Shown piece after piece: positions 11,709 through 22,667 of a DNA stretch of 64,000 bases (its first letter is position 1; each line of letters starts with the position of its first letter). Both the position numbers and the translations under genes were made by a program. The DNA lies in assembly GCA_023362775.1 (NCBI GenBank), contig JALMGJ010000003.1:76369355-76433354 (forward strand), read 5' to 3'. The notes below the pieces were generated by a model, which did not search any database, was not told the origin of the DNA, and was given only the letters and a program-made list of their open reading frames with translations. Source of the DNA: Charina bottae (taxonomy: Eukaryota > Chordata > Lepidosauria > Squamata > Charinaidae).

Positions 11709-12118
11709 TCGTCTAGCGTTTCCGGGTCCCCTCTTCCCACCGCCATGTCCAGTAGCTCAGGCCTCAACCCCATTTGAAAATATTCAACTTTGAACGACTC
11801 AGGCCAATTTGGGAGGTGGCTAATTAGTTTTTTGAATTCCAACGCATATTCCGCCACCGTGCGGTGTCCCTGCCTGAGCCTTTGGATTTCTGCTTTGGCT
11901 GACATTCTGGACAGGGTGTCTTCAAATCTCTTACGCAGGGCTTTCATGAACATGTTAAAGTCATGCAGTTCTTTAGCCCTTGTCTTGTGCAGCATTGCCA
12001 GCAATTTTGCTGCCTCTCCAATTAAGAAATTAGACACGTATCTAACTTTGGCTTCTTCGTTAAGAAAGCATTTTTCCGATTCCTCCATGAACCCTCTGAC
12101 ATGGTTCATGAAGCACAC
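11330..12118 (-). pseudogene. gag capsid region (Gypsy element)
   Basis: It continues in frame after the premature stop. It contains typical retrotransposon gag sequence (FMNHVRGFM, then AEYALEFKKLISHL and a G-D-P-E-T-L-D-E-W block). The true frame is lost near 11700, after DEWVQLVGKVE, where the reading moves to the frame of the zinc knuckle; the remainder to 11330 is out of frame. Confidence 0.8.
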
Positions 12119-12124
12119 TAGTTT

Positions 12125-12793
12125 TTAGGGGTCCACGTCAAATTTAGTTTTGAGTTTTGTTATTATAGTTGCCTGGTTTTGTTGGTAGGGGTTACTCACA
12201 TAGCTTGCACACGCTACCAGTTCTTCTCTTTCATCTTTGTCTTCCTCCCCTTCCTCGTCACTTTCACCCGAGCTCTGGGACTCGGAGGACCTCAAGGGGG
12301 AGCTGTCTTCTTCTATCGTGCCTCTGTCCCTTTTCCTACCTTGTGGTTTCCTCAGTAGCTGCTCTAGAGCTTCTTGGATGGCTGCCAGCCTGGAGTCCAT
12401 GTTTTCTAGCCCTGTTTCTACACATGCGGCTCTGGCCTCTAGCGCCGCGATCTGCTGCGCTTGTGAAACCCGCGACTTGGCCGCTTGCTTTCCTGGGGCT
12501 TGGCCCATGCCTCCTCCCACCCCAATTGACCACTCTGCCATCGGGTTGTTTGTGCGGGTGGTGGGGGTGCGGTGGAGCTCATTTATTTCTCTGCCTTTGT
12601 CTTTCTTCGCCTTTCGCCGCCTGGCGATCTCTGCTGCTCCCTCAGGCACTGTCTGCGCTGCCGCTCCGGTCCCGTTCGTTGCGAGCACGACGGTGTTGTC
12701 TTCAGCTTGGTAGGTCCCGACCTGTTCCATGTTCGCTTCGGTGATCCACTCTTGGCTGAATCGCCGAAAGCTGCGATCGTGGGCCAATCTCAA
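12125..12793 (-). pseudogene. gag, N-terminal part (Gypsy element)
   Basis: An open frame upstream of the capsid region. It contains an Ala/Gln-rich coiled-coil-like segment, then a Ser/Glu/Asp-rich acidic stretch. The frame opens without ATG; the first Met is near 12730. It stops at TAA 12127-12125 immediately after F-D-V-D-P, which in related elements continues as F-D-G-D-P-x-x-L. So the stop is a disabling mutation, and the capsid reading continues in the same frame beyond it. Confidence 0.8.
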
Positions 12794-12847
12794 CTGCGGG
12801 CTTCCTGAGGTGCTCAGGTTTGTCCCTGGGAAAATCGGCTGGTGAAG

Positions 12848-12859
12848 ATCCTAATCTTT
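12848..12859 (-). promoter_or_regulatory. Self-complementary primer-binding site of the Gypsy element
   Basis: One base inside the 5' LTR, the minus strand reads AAAGATTAGGAT. The LTR itself contains the exact reverse complement ATCCTAATCTTT (minus strand, plus coordinates 12966-12977). No tRNA 3'-end complement beginning TGG is seen at the usual position. This matches the arrangement of the Tf1/sushi self-priming group. Confidence 0.7.
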
Positions 12860-12860
12860 A

Positions 12861-13236
12861 TGTGAGGTGCCCTCACTGCGAGTCGCCTCCATTCTCACAC
12901 ATACCACACAGGACACGCGTGTCTGGTAATCAACGGTTTATTGCGCACACAAAAGGAACACTGAGAAAGATTAGGATGGCTTGCTGACATGAGCTTGGCT
13001 ATTTAACCCTTCTGACAGGGCTCCCTCCCCCTCCCCACCGTGGACTTTCCTATGATTGGCTCAGGCATGTATCCATGGGTGCTTAAGTGCCCATCGTCCT
13101 TGAGGCGTGATTGGTTGTCGCTTTCCCGCTCTCGCTCCGGGTCTATTGTCTCTTTCTGTCAGTTGCTTTCATCTCTTTCAATCTTGTGCTTCTCTGCTGT
13201 ATGGCAGGACTCTGGGGTCATGCCAGAGTTCTGACA
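12861..13236 (-). repeat. 5' LTR of the Ty3/Gypsy element
   Basis: It begins TGTCAGAAC and ends CTCACA on the minus strand (TG...CA). A TATA-like TTAAATA lies at 13000-13006, about 25-30 nt before the predicted transcript start near 12977. AATAAA on the minus strand (plus 12937-12942) is the likely polyadenylation signal. It is nearly identical to the copy at 6498-6871. Confidence 0.95.
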
Positions 13237-13241
13237 ACAGG

Positions 13242-15636
13242 CTTCCTGACAACATGTTCTCAGGGCAGTTCACAAGTGTTAAATAAAGAAGTACTATAAA
13301 AGAAATGGCAGCTTAAAATCAAAATCTGTTTTACAGATATACAACATAAACACAGTGGGTTTCAGTTCCAAATGTTAATATCAAATTATAAAAGGTCCGG
13401 AAGGACCAAAAAAAAAGTCATTGTAATCAAAATGACCCTAAAGAAACCACTGTCAACGGCTTTATTTATTTTTATTTATTTAATTAATTTATATTACGGC
13501 CCATCTTCCCCCGAAGGCTTTAGGCAGGGACATTCCACTTTGTGATGTTTCAACCAAGAAAACCATATTTCTCATTGCTATCCACCTCGCTTCACTTGTG
13601 GGGAAAACTGGAGGAAAGCCTCTGAAAAGAATCCCAAGGATACACTGGACCCTGATCTCAAGCCATAAAAGATATCCTATGTTTGTTTAGGATTTCCTAT
13701 TCAAGCTCTATGTCTCACAGGTGCTAAAAATAAAACCATTTTGAGGTAAAAGGACAGGCAGCAGCAATCTCTTTCACCTAATTAAAAAAAACTCATTCAA
13801 CTGATAAAAGCAAAGAAAGGGAGGTTGATCAGCCTGATATGGCTGCCATCCAGGACTTGGGGAGAAAAGGGGGTGGGGGCAGGAAGACATATTTTTGGGT
13901 CTGTGCGGATGTAAAAGTGGATTTATAAGCAAAGAATGTCAAAAAGGCCATCTCTGTCCAGAGAGAAAAGCTATCAGACATGTCCAGAGAAAACCCAATT
14001 TCCATCCACTGGTTTTACAAGTCAAAGGTTTGACAATAAGAGCAGTCGAGGGAAATGTCCCCAGGATTGTGCTGCTACCATTTCAGAACATTTTTCTGCA
14101 AAGAAAAAAAACCCTGAGGAAATCCTGAGTTCCCACTGAGACATGAAAAATGTGGAATAGATATAAAATCATCCAAGATACTGTGTAACACATAAATGTA
14201 AGGGTGAAAATGTAACAAATTACATCTCATGAATTAATACCTGGGATGGGGGGGGGAACAGTTCCTCCTGGGGATGGCTGGTGCCACAGAGCCCTTTTAA
14301 ACACAAGTTCGTCGCCTCTTGGATTTTATATTTAGTCTAATTATGATTGTATTATATGTTATTTTAATTGTTTGATTTTTTGTAAACCGCCCAGAGTCCC
14401 CCTTGGGGGAAATGGAGCAGTGATATAAATTGAATAAATAAATACATAAAGCATTTATTTATTTATGACAAAGTGGTGGAAATCTTCCAAAGATACTGGG
14501 AAGCTCTGCCAGCTCAAACTGGTAAATTGTTGTTCTTCATATGACTCTGCCTTAATCATATATAGAGATAAAAGATGTGTCCATCTGTATTAAAACCTAC
14601 TGCTGCAAGAGATATAACATAATCTGATTTGTCTGCGAATCTACATTATGCTTGAAGCTATTCTTCAAACCACATTGGTTTTAATACAACAGATTCTGTA
14701 GCCAGCCAAAACAAGTCATGATCCTGTTGTTTTAGGAATTGCCTTCTCACACTAGATATAATAAAACACTTTTAAAATGTCTGCATAGCTCTAATCTGTC
14801 TTAATTACCATTATAAAGATATTGCTCATCTTGCAAAAAGTAGGGGGGGAAATCCCTTCTTGCCTCATGAGATCATAAACCTGAGCATTTGACAAGTTTT
14901 AAAATGGATACATCAATGGCCAAAAGTATAAACTTCTTTTTCTGAACATAATGTTTAATGCTGACTCAATTGAATAGATATTATAACAAAAGGAAGTATA
15001 ACTGCCTAAGGAATAACTTATTCCTTGGGAATAACACTTAAAATCAAGATCAGATGACTATAATATGCTATTGACTATTTCCTATAAAAGCCATAAGTTA
15101 GATTCTGCAAATCCAAAGACCTACTCATGAATAAATGAAGCAAAAAAGATAGATCCCTGAACTTTAATATGACCTAACCACAAACTCTCATTGCTCAGGC
15201 AGTTCAGAGGACAGTGACACTGGAATCCTAGAAATTCAGTTACTTTGTTTGAAAAGTGGGTAGCTCTCACATGTCAACTAGGATTTCAACAAGTGTGCTG
15301 GAAGCCTCAACTGTGCTCGCCTTCTTAAAATTTATTGTACAGAACGAGGAATGTGAATTTGGGCACAGCCAGATCAGATTTAACACATGCAAAAACTTAA
15401 GGAAACTTCTGAGTTCTCAGCTACAGACGTCTTTTAGCCATCTAGCAGTTGCTCCGATTTGTCAGCATTTATATCATCACCAGCTTTGATCACTAGCTAC
15501 ATAGTTACAAATAACTGCAGCAATTTGAGTCATCTCAGATGGACAATTCTGCAGATACATATTTTACCACCGGTCACCACACAAAGAAAATATTGAAAAG
15601 GTTATGACGACTTAGGACACTTTTCTTCTATTTATT
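13242..15636. other. SLC41A1 intron with L2-type LINE tails
   Basis: Mostly unrecognised AT-rich sequence. About 13460-13520 is an antisense L2/CR1-like 3' end (TTTATTTATT then CGGCCCATCTTCCCCC). About 14255-14450 is a sense 3' end with the characteristic GTAAACCGCCCAGAGTC and a closing AATAAATAAATA run. Confidence 0.55.
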
Positions 15637-16095
15637 ATCTAGAGCAGGGCTTTCCAAACTTTTGCCGTTGGCGACACAGCAACGGCTGGCGCGCAAAAAC
15701 CCGGAGGTGCTGGCGGTGGTGCTTCTGGGTTGCCGCTGCGGTAGCAGCGGTGTCCTGGAACCTGGAAGCGCTGATGGCCTGCCGCCGCCGCCTTCGAAAG
15801 GGCAGACTCCGGGGACCCCGAAAATGCCCTCGGTTCTGGCAGGGAGGCGAAAAGTCTCGCCGCGCGCTTCCCTGCTGCACAGCTGATCGGCGCGGGGGTG
15901 GGGTGGAAATTCTCCACGCCGATCAGTTGTGCGGCAGGGAAGCGGCCCGGCAGCGTGCGTACGCAATTTTCGCCTCCCTGTCGGAACCGAGGGCATTTTC
16001 ATCAGTGCTTCCAGGTTGTCACGTGACACACTTCAGGCCCCCAAGCGACACAGTATTGTGTTGCAACACACAGTTTGGAAAGCCCTGATCTAGAG
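15637..16095. mobile_element. Family A hAT-like element, copy A3
   Basis: The element spans 15645-16087 with a perfect duplication ATCTAGAG. It shares the CCTTCGAAAGGGCAG module and the GGGAGGCGAAAA hairpin arm with A1, but the second arm is shorter. Confidence 0.93.
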
Positions 16096-16488
16096 TATGA
16101 GCTTTGAGGAGAATCCTGAAAATTTTTTAAAATACTCCTTGATTATAGGAGGTAGAAACTTATTGAAATTGCTTAAAATTGAGTTATAAGATGGATCTTG
16201 AATAAGAGAACAGAGAATGAATAGAGAAGGACCTGTAGATATTCCTTCCCCCCGTAATTCTTAAGGGGGGTTTCTTAATTGATTTAAGAATCAATTAAAT
16301 AATAGCAGCAATATCTCTGACTCCAGAATGTGCAATCTACTAACTAGGAAGGAGACTTTTAGACATACATCATAATTTCTTGCTTAGTGTTTAACTGATA
16401 CAGGATGTGGGATTAAGCCACTAGCAGCAAACTTGCAAATTCAGGATTAAGAATTTCACACCATGCTTTGTGAAAGAGCTTGTCTTAC

Positions 16489-16863
16489 CTGCACAATATC
16501 CAGCACCATCCCAGCAGCCACTGTCCCAAACCCTGCCAGCAGGAATGGAAAGAGGACTTGTAGCCCAATAGAAAAGGAAGTCTCTTTGAGAGGAGAGGTT
16601 GGTTCTGGGCCCCGGTCTGTACTCGTATCATCACTTTCAGTAGCTTGACTGCCATTTTCCAGCAGGGCATCCTCTTCCCGCACCCCTTTGGCATTGGCTC
16701 GGGATTCTATCACCACCACTTCCATGCCTCCTCCTCCTTCTGGTCCTAAAAAATCAGAAGACTCCACGAGATGTTCTCGGTCAGGGCTGGAGAGGCAGTC
16801 TATAGGCCCAGCAACAATGGGTGGCACTACTCCATTGGCATGATGAGCCTCTTTTAGTTCCAT
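16489..16863 (-). CDS. SLC41A1: SLC41A1 first coding exon (N-terminal part, gene continues off the left edge)
   Basis: SLC41A1 is a plasma-membrane Mg2+ transporter of the MgtE-like SLC41 family. This exon codes 125 residues: a hydrophilic acidic N-terminal tail containing the highly conserved block [20 protein letters not shown] and [13 protein letters not shown], then the first membrane segment [20 protein letters not shown]. It ends VQ at CAG|GTAAGA, in phase 0. I chose ATG 16863-16861 because it has A at -3 and G at +4; no in-frame upstream ATG is near (the preceding in-frame codon run opens only with TTG). I searched 1-16488 by eye for the next exon and did not find it, so intron 1 of the coding part is at least 16 kb here, swollen by transposons. 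Confidence 0.93.
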
Positions 16864-17310
16864 CTTAGACGTAACGTTGCACAATTATGTAGTTCTCCTT
16901 CTTGATACAGTGCAGAAGGCAACTGTTGCAACAACAGACTTTTGTTTGGGGATTAAGCCGATATGGCTTTTGGCGCATAGAAGCCAAGTCCCCCAATTCT
17001 AGTATTCTGTCCTTAGTTGCAAGGTTGGCACCCCTAGGAAAAACCCCCATCAAGCACAATTCAGAACTGGAGATGCCAGACACAGAGCCAGCAGAGAAAC
17101 TACAGCAGTTCCCAATAAAATCAAATCCACTATGGTTCACCTTTCCTGGAGTTCTAACCTCCAGCAAGGAATATCCAGCACGCTTAATACACAACATAAA
17201 GTGCCCAGATTATCGGCTTCTTTGGTCTGCAATTTTCCAGAACGTAATCCAAAGCGGTGTGCTGATTTCAGGCTCTGTTTCACTGTGGCTGCTAGGAACA
17301 GTTCAGCTGC
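16864..17310 (-). other. SLC41A1: Probable SLC41A1 5'UTR in the same exon
   Basis: No repeat is recognised in this stretch directly upstream of the SLC41A1 ATG. Mammalian SLC41A1 has a long non-coding leader in the exon that carries the start codon, so part of this is likely 5'UTR. A possible minus-strand acceptor (CTGTTCCTAG) sits near 17292-17301. The upstream ORF here has no family resemblance. Confidence 0.4.
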
Positions 17311-17506
17311 TCTTCAGAGTCGAGAAAAGAGATCCTTCAGTAAGGCACTTTGTATATTAGTCTTTAAAAATAGCATGAACTTAGTTTGGATCCAAGCTTT
17401 AAAAAAACCACCACCAGCAAGATAAATAGAATAAAATCTGAATTCAGCTTTGCAGTCAGTTTCTACTATCCAGAAATTTGAAGGAAAACTCAAACTCTTA
17501 TATTAC

Positions 17507-17829
17507 CTCTTTTCTAGAATGGAAAATACTAGTTCGGTCAGAGCTGACATATTGCTATGTGACCCTAAGTGATTATGAAAGGCTTGGTTAACACCTGGCC
17601 TTCTCCCAACTCCCAGTTCACGTTCTTGTAGGACAGCTAGGTTATTGGCTGCCTGTAAGAAGAGCCGCCCCTTTCTCTGAAAGGATATCTTGCACTTTGC
17701 AAACTGGGGCAATTAAGTTTTTTATTTAAAGCAACATGAAGTCCCTGGATAGGCTTACACTGCAAGCTTGTCCAATGTTAGCAATGACAAAGTATTTCAT
17801 AGACTCTTCAAGGATCGCACGGCTCTCAC
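17507..17829 (-). other. Splice-signal-rich block, possible upstream non-coding exon(s)
   Basis: On the minus strand a very strong acceptor (long T/C tract ending TTTTTCAG) abuts 17829, and donor-like sites occur at about 17763 (CAGT|GTAAGC) and 17507 (AAGAG|GTAATA). A 33-codon open frame from 17828 ends in TAA and is followed at once by AATAAA, which could be chance. It lies between the SLC41A1 coding exon and its likely promoter, so an alternative 5'UTR exon is the simplest reading. Confidence 0.25.
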
Positions 17830-18548
17830 CTGAAAAATAGAAAAATGGAAAAGACATAATATAATTTTCAGCAATTGTAGAAAAGCTGTTTCGTTTCATT
17901 TTGTTCTTCCCTCCCGTGTATTAGCTTTACTTTCTCTATGCTAGCAAAAAACAAAGAACCCTATATGCACACATATGTCAATGTAAGAGCAGCTGCAAAG
18001 GAAGAGGCCCATATGTTTCCTCTGTCACCAACGCGTCTGCCCAGCCCCTCCTTCCCTCTCCTTTTATGTTAAACCCCATTTGAGATCATCATATATCAGA
18101 GTCACAGGACATATTGCATCAATGTATTCCATGCAGAGGATGAGACTATTATGTGTTGTTAGCGACCCACTGTAACTTCAGCCGATGAATATCCTTGAAG
18201 TTGAATGTAGCCAGCAAGCTATATCTTCGGGGCATTTTGGGGATATGAAGTCAAACACCTGACAGTTTTTGTCTGAAATAAGTATGGAAGCAGAGAAACT
18301 TATAGCAGAAACACGAATGTGTTAATGTATGTACACTACTGCCCTCTGCTGTGTTGTGTGTTTGATGCTTTTTTAATCCAACAGCTAACGGTTGCGAACA
18401 AATTTTAGTTTAGAGGATAAGTTCCATGTTCTCTTTTCTGGCTCTGTTTGCACAATACTCTAATCCATGTTTTATTTAATTAACCCTATCTCATAGGCTC
18501 ATGCAAGACATTAAGCCATGGATTGGCCACACTAGCTAGGTTTGTTAA

Positions 18549-18886
18549 AAATAGGTAAAGATTCCCCCCGCACATTTGTGCAGTCATGTCCGACTCTAGG
18601 GGCCGGTGCTCATCTCCATTTGTTAGCCGAAGAGCCAGAGTTGTCCGAAGACGCTTCCATGGTCATGTGGCCGGCATGACGCATGCGGAACGCTGTTACC
18701 TACCCACCGAAGTGGTACCTATTAATCTACTTGCATTTGCATGCTTTCGAATTGCTAGGTTGGCAAGAGCTGGGGCGAGTGCGGGAGCTCACCCCGCACG
18801 CAGGGCTAGGGATTCGAACCTCCGAACTTGCGATCTTCCGATCGACAAGCCTGGCATCTTACCCGCTGAGCCACCACGCCCCCTTT
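18549..18886 (-). mobile_element. tRNA-derived SINE with BovB-like 3' part (Sauria-SINE-like)
   Basis: On the minus strand the head has an A box (TGGCTCAGCGGG) and a B box GGTTCGAATCCC (plus 18809-18820). The body follows, then CCTAGAGTCGGACATGACTG and a CCTTTACC-type end. The open frames here are by-products. Pol III promoter elements are present but this is a SINE, not a tRNA gene. Confidence 0.88.
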
Positions 18887-19404
18887 GTTTTAGTTTCTAG
18901 TTTTATATTTGTACAAGGAATCCTACATGTAGCAAGCCACTTCAACACACCATAGCTCAACACATTTTTAACTGCTTTATACTAAATCCTAGAAGCAATG
19001 ATATTCCCATTAGTTAGCCAATTTTGTTATGTGAATTCTGGAGACAGAATACTGAATACAGTTTTTTTAAAACTGATGGAACATCAACCAGCCATATTGT
19101 CAAAGTTCTGTAATGTTATATGAGCTCCCATTGGCCCACAAACATAATATTCTTGCATTAATTAAACTCTGAAACTGCCAAGCTTCCTAATGCTATATTT
19201 GCAATTGTCATTAATTATTAATTAATGAAACAAACAAGCAAACAACCTGGAAACTTCTTCAAGAGACTTTAAATCTGAGTTTGAAAGGAGTGAACACTGG
19301 GCAGAGACTTGCTCTCAGACAGCTATGTAATCCAACTTTATATTCAAAGAAATTTGGAATGTGCTGTCTTCACCCAGGCCTTTAGTGAGGGAGAGTGATA
19401 CCCC

Positions 19405-19932
19405 GCACTTCATCATACTTGCCATCTTTTATCTTTATCTTTTATTGATTTTATTATAATTTCTTTGTTTGATTGTTATGAGCCACCCAGAGATGTGTGG
19501 CATACAGGTTTGTTTGTTTGTTTATTTATTTTATTTTATCCTGCCTTTATTATTTTTATAAATAACTCAAGGCAGCGAACATACCTAATACTCCCTCCTC
19601 CTATTTTCCCCACAACAACCACCCTGTGAGATGAGTTGGGCTGAGAGAGAGTGACTGGCCCAAGGTCACCCAGCCGGCTTTCAGGCCTAAGGCGGGACTA
19701 GAACTCACAGACTCCTGGTTTCTAGCCCCTTGCCTTAACCACTAGACCATACATAATATGCTGCATTTAAATGATCAGCAAAAGAGCATCCAAAATTTGC
19801 TATTGGCTCCTTCCTAGGGCTGACAGAGAGTGACTGGCCCATGGCTACCCAGCCGACTTTCATGCCTAAGGCAGGACTAGAACTCACCGTCTCCTGGTTT
19901 CTAGCCCGTTGCCTTAACCACTAGACCAAACA
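19405..19932 (-). mobile_element. L2-like tail followed by two tRNA-derived SINE copies
   Basis: 19405-19515 is a short sense L2/CR1-type 3' end (GAGCCACCCAGAG). 19515-19750 is a full antisense copy of the tRNA SINE also found at 24796, 25383 and 58866 (A box TGGTCTAGTGGTTAAGGC on the minus strand). 19816-19932 repeats only its head part. This gives two heads in tandem, either two insertions or a partial duplication. Confidence 0.8.
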
Positions 19933-20439
19933 GTTTAATAAATTATTATTATGTATGAGTCAGGCAATGGCTTCTTAATCATTCAGTTACATGAAATAAA
20001 GATAACCTAATATCCCACCACCAAGTTTCACAAATACTTTCTGAAAGTGATATTCTGCCTTATCTCAATGCATCTCCTTTCCTTCATCTCTTAGTATCTC
20101 TTAGCAGCCCATGTCCTGAGATCAACCCGCAGGCCCTTTTGATATTTGTGATGACCCTACATCCTCCATCAGAAAGTCAGATTCAATTCATGCATAATTT
20201 GGTCAGTTACATTCCTGAATACTCAGTTTATACCACTCTAATCCATATTGTCAGCATCCTATTACAGAACCCAGGGAAACATCTCAGTTACCCAACACAC
20301 ACATCCTAACCTGCCTATCCTTCCCTTTCCCGTAACACTCTACCGTCAACAAAACCTTCCCCTCCCCAAAGAACTACACCCCTATAAGTGATACCCAGAA
20401 ACGGCTGTGGCCCCCTTAAGAGAATAGCCGTCTACTTTC

Positions 20440-21250
20440 ATGGAGACTCCACTTCTTTAACCAGCTTCCACAGCCATTATCCAAAATAAACCACTCTCCC
20501 TAGCTGGTCCTCCCACCAAAACACAAGTCCCGGGTGCAAAGAGAAAACGGCTGAGGAAGAAGAAAGGGGGCAGGAAGGCGGAAAGAAAAACACTACTGAA
20601 TAGGTACCTACAAACCCCCCCCCCCCCGTTCCTATCCAATCCCCCTGTCTTGTACTTTTAAAGCCTCCTGTGGAACCTGCATCTTTACCTCCACCACTTA
20701 CTACCTTGCCGTAATTCCACTTGGGCAATGAATGAGCCTACCTGCATCCCGATTCGGCTTCCCGATTCCACTTCTGGGTTCCGCTATCCAGCCTTTCCCC
20801 CCGATCCCCTCTCCTTACGACTGCTGGCTTACAATTAGAGCTGGGACTGAGAAGCCGCTGCTGCGAGCGGAGCAAGAGAGGGGCGGCCTAAGTCTAAGCT
20901 CCTCCCACACTCAGGGAGTTGACATCACTCGCCTCCAATGCTTGTCTGCCTGTTTCCCGACTATTGGTTCTGCACCGCTGACACGAATGACAATTCCGAG
21001 TTCCTGGAGCGGATTGGTAGCACCTCCAGCCAACCGCAGCAGGGGAGGAGGCGGACTTTGCAGGACGCCTTCTCTTCTTGGCGTGAAGAGAGACGGAAGA
21101 TGGGTTGCGGGCTTGGCAGAGTAGGAGCCAATCACATGCTCCCTGCGAACGCCGTGGCGTTCCTTTCCTGGGGAGTTTCGGCAGCTGTTCCGAACGGGGT
21201 GTGCGGGGCGCTGGCGCTTTAGGGAAGAGCATTTGTACAGCTGGCAGCAC
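20440..21250 (-). promoter_or_regulatory. SLC41A1: GC/CpG-rich zone, likely SLC41A1 promoter and non-coding first exon
   Basis: This is the only long, repeat-free GC- and CpG-enriched stretch upstream of the SLC41A1 coding exon. It contains CCAAT motifs in both directions (for example near 20995-21015 and 21126) and minus-strand donor candidates such as ATGCAG|GTAGGC at about 20740 and GGCAAG|GTAGTA at about 20708. The role is inferred from position and composition. The short ORFs on both strands show no protein family. Confidence 0.45.
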
Positions 21251-21497
21251 TTGGTCCCGGCAGCGATTTGGGAGGGAGAGCGGACAGCAATTGTCAATCG
21301 GAGGTAGCGGAATAAAACGATTAAATTGTCCTGCTTTAGAGTGTAAGAGGGAGAGTAACTTTTAAAAATATCCCTTAACTGAAGCGAACATCCCTGAAAG
21401 CGGAAAACTAGCTCTTAAGGGAGAAGTGTTCCCTGATAGACTAGTTTTCTGTTCCCAGAAAGTGAGTGTTTACATCTCTCAGCGGGTTTGCATCTTT

Positions 21498-21715
21498 CAA
21501 GGGGTAGCGGTACTTGGCTGACCTTGTCTGGGCTCGGAAGCAGGCAGGGTGGCACCATGTTAGGACTTGGATGGTAGACCACCAGGTAATTCCAGCACCA
21601 TAAGTTAGCCTGGAAAGTTAAAAAACAATTGAGAGAAAAAGGCAGAGGCAAACCACTTCTGTAAGGCTTCTAAGAAAACTTCATGATGTGACTATCAGGA
21701 GTTTATACTGACTCG
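21498..21715 (+). mobile_element. 5S rRNA-derived SINE
   Basis: The head carries 5S-like blocks CTCGGAAGCAGGCAGGGT and TTAGGACTTGGATGGTAGAC, corresponding to the internal Pol III promoter and 3' half of 5S rRNA. The following body contains GGCAGAGGCAAACCAC. It is diverged and has a foreign tail, so it is not a 5S gene. Confidence 0.85.
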
Positions 21716-22346
21716 TCTTTCTTTTTACATTTGCAGTTACTGTAAGATGATTCATTTTACCTTGAAGTAGAATAGTCCAATGTGCAAATGCTACTGTCAT
21801 GTTGTAGCACATATACAGCCAAGCCTCACACTCCTGAAAAAAAGAAATAGATATAGGAGTTAACTGCCAAAGATTAATTTTCAGATTTTACACACACACA
21901 TGTACTCTGTCCTGAGGCGAATGGATCAGGAGACTTGGATAGGGGCTTGTAGGTTCAAGGGAGAACACAGTGTGATTAAGTTGTGAAGTGAGTTGAGTCA
22001 GAGACAATAAAAGCTGCTTGTTCCCTGTTATTTATGTAAAGTACAGTTACATAGGAAGTAGCATAGAGTTTCCGTTTTGGGTGGTTCAATGTGAAAAATG
22101 TATGCATGCTTCACTGCATTTATTTTATGCATGCTGTTGCTTTCCCCTTCTGTTTAGAAAGGCTGCATGAAGTAGCTGCCTCAACCACTTTTCAATATTG
22201 CAAGAAAGGTACAGATTTCCATTTATTTCAAGGAGAAGGACTTCCAAGGAGAATGCTTAAAAATAAAACCTGAGAGCATCAATTGAATGGATTACAGAAA
22301 ATCTTTCAAAACCCCTCCCCCCCCTTTTTAAAATTCATTCTGCATA

Positions 22347-22667
22347 TGCTAGAGCAGCCTTTCTCAAACTTTTGACCCTGGAGGAACCCTTGAAATATTT
22401 TTTCAGGCCTCGGGGAACCCCTGCACATTCAGGCTCAAATATAGAAGTTATAAAATTATTATATTCGTTTCATGCGTAGGCCTGTATATATGCATTAACA
22501 GTGTTCTTAAACTAAAAATAAAGAATGAAACTTACCTCTTTAATGTGAAGTTGCCTGAATTTGAAATAATTTTTAAAATAAATTGTGATCTCCCAGGGAT
22601 CCCCTAGTGACCTCTTGCGGAACCCTAAGGTTCCATGGAACTCTGGTTGAGAAACCCTGTGCTAGAG
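22347..22667. mobile_element. hAT-type non-autonomous element, family C
   Basis: The element spans 22355-22659 with a perfect 8-bp duplication TGCTAGAG. Its ends are CAGCCTTTCTCAAAC and GGTTGAGAAACCCTG. Nearly the same sequence is at 351-660. Confidence 0.92.

Larger units (their letters stand above)
6498..13236 (-). mobile_element. Ty3/Gypsy chromodomain LTR retrotransposon, degenerate
   Basis: Two LTRs (5' LTR 12861-13236; 3' LTR 6498-6871, in minus orientation) are flanked by a perfect 5-bp target duplication ACAGG (6493-6497 and 13237-13241). Between them, in order, are gag, zinc knuckle, protease, RT start, RNase H, integrase and chromodomain; this order and the chromodomain place it in the chromovirus branch of Ty3/Gypsy. 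There is no envelope ORF. It cannot be active: gag has an in-frame stop, the frame shifts at several places, and most of RT is gone, replaced by a BovB LINE at about 8801-10520. By eye the LTRs differ at only about 8-10 positions plus a 2-bp indel. It lies in an SLC41A1 intron in the sense direction. Confidence 0.95.

Noticed and set aside
16864..16884. Upstream extension of the SLC41A1 frame to 16884
   Set aside because: The extension would begin at TTG; the first ATG at 16863 has a strong context and fits the length of the family N-terminus.
18800..18886. tRNA-like sequence with good A and B boxes
   Set aside because: It is the head of a SINE with a long unrelated body and BovB-like tail; the same applies to the heads at 19700, 25040, 25600 and 58870. 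No intact tRNA gene was seen.
20457..20728. Open frames in the GC-rich SLC41A1 upstream zone
   Set aside because: Low-complexity Gly/Ser/Phe translations including a homopolymer C run (about 20618-20629); better explained as promoter or 5'UTR.
21500..21600. 5S rRNA gene
   Set aside because: Only blocks of 5S are kept, with substitutions and deletions, and the sequence continues into a SINE body.
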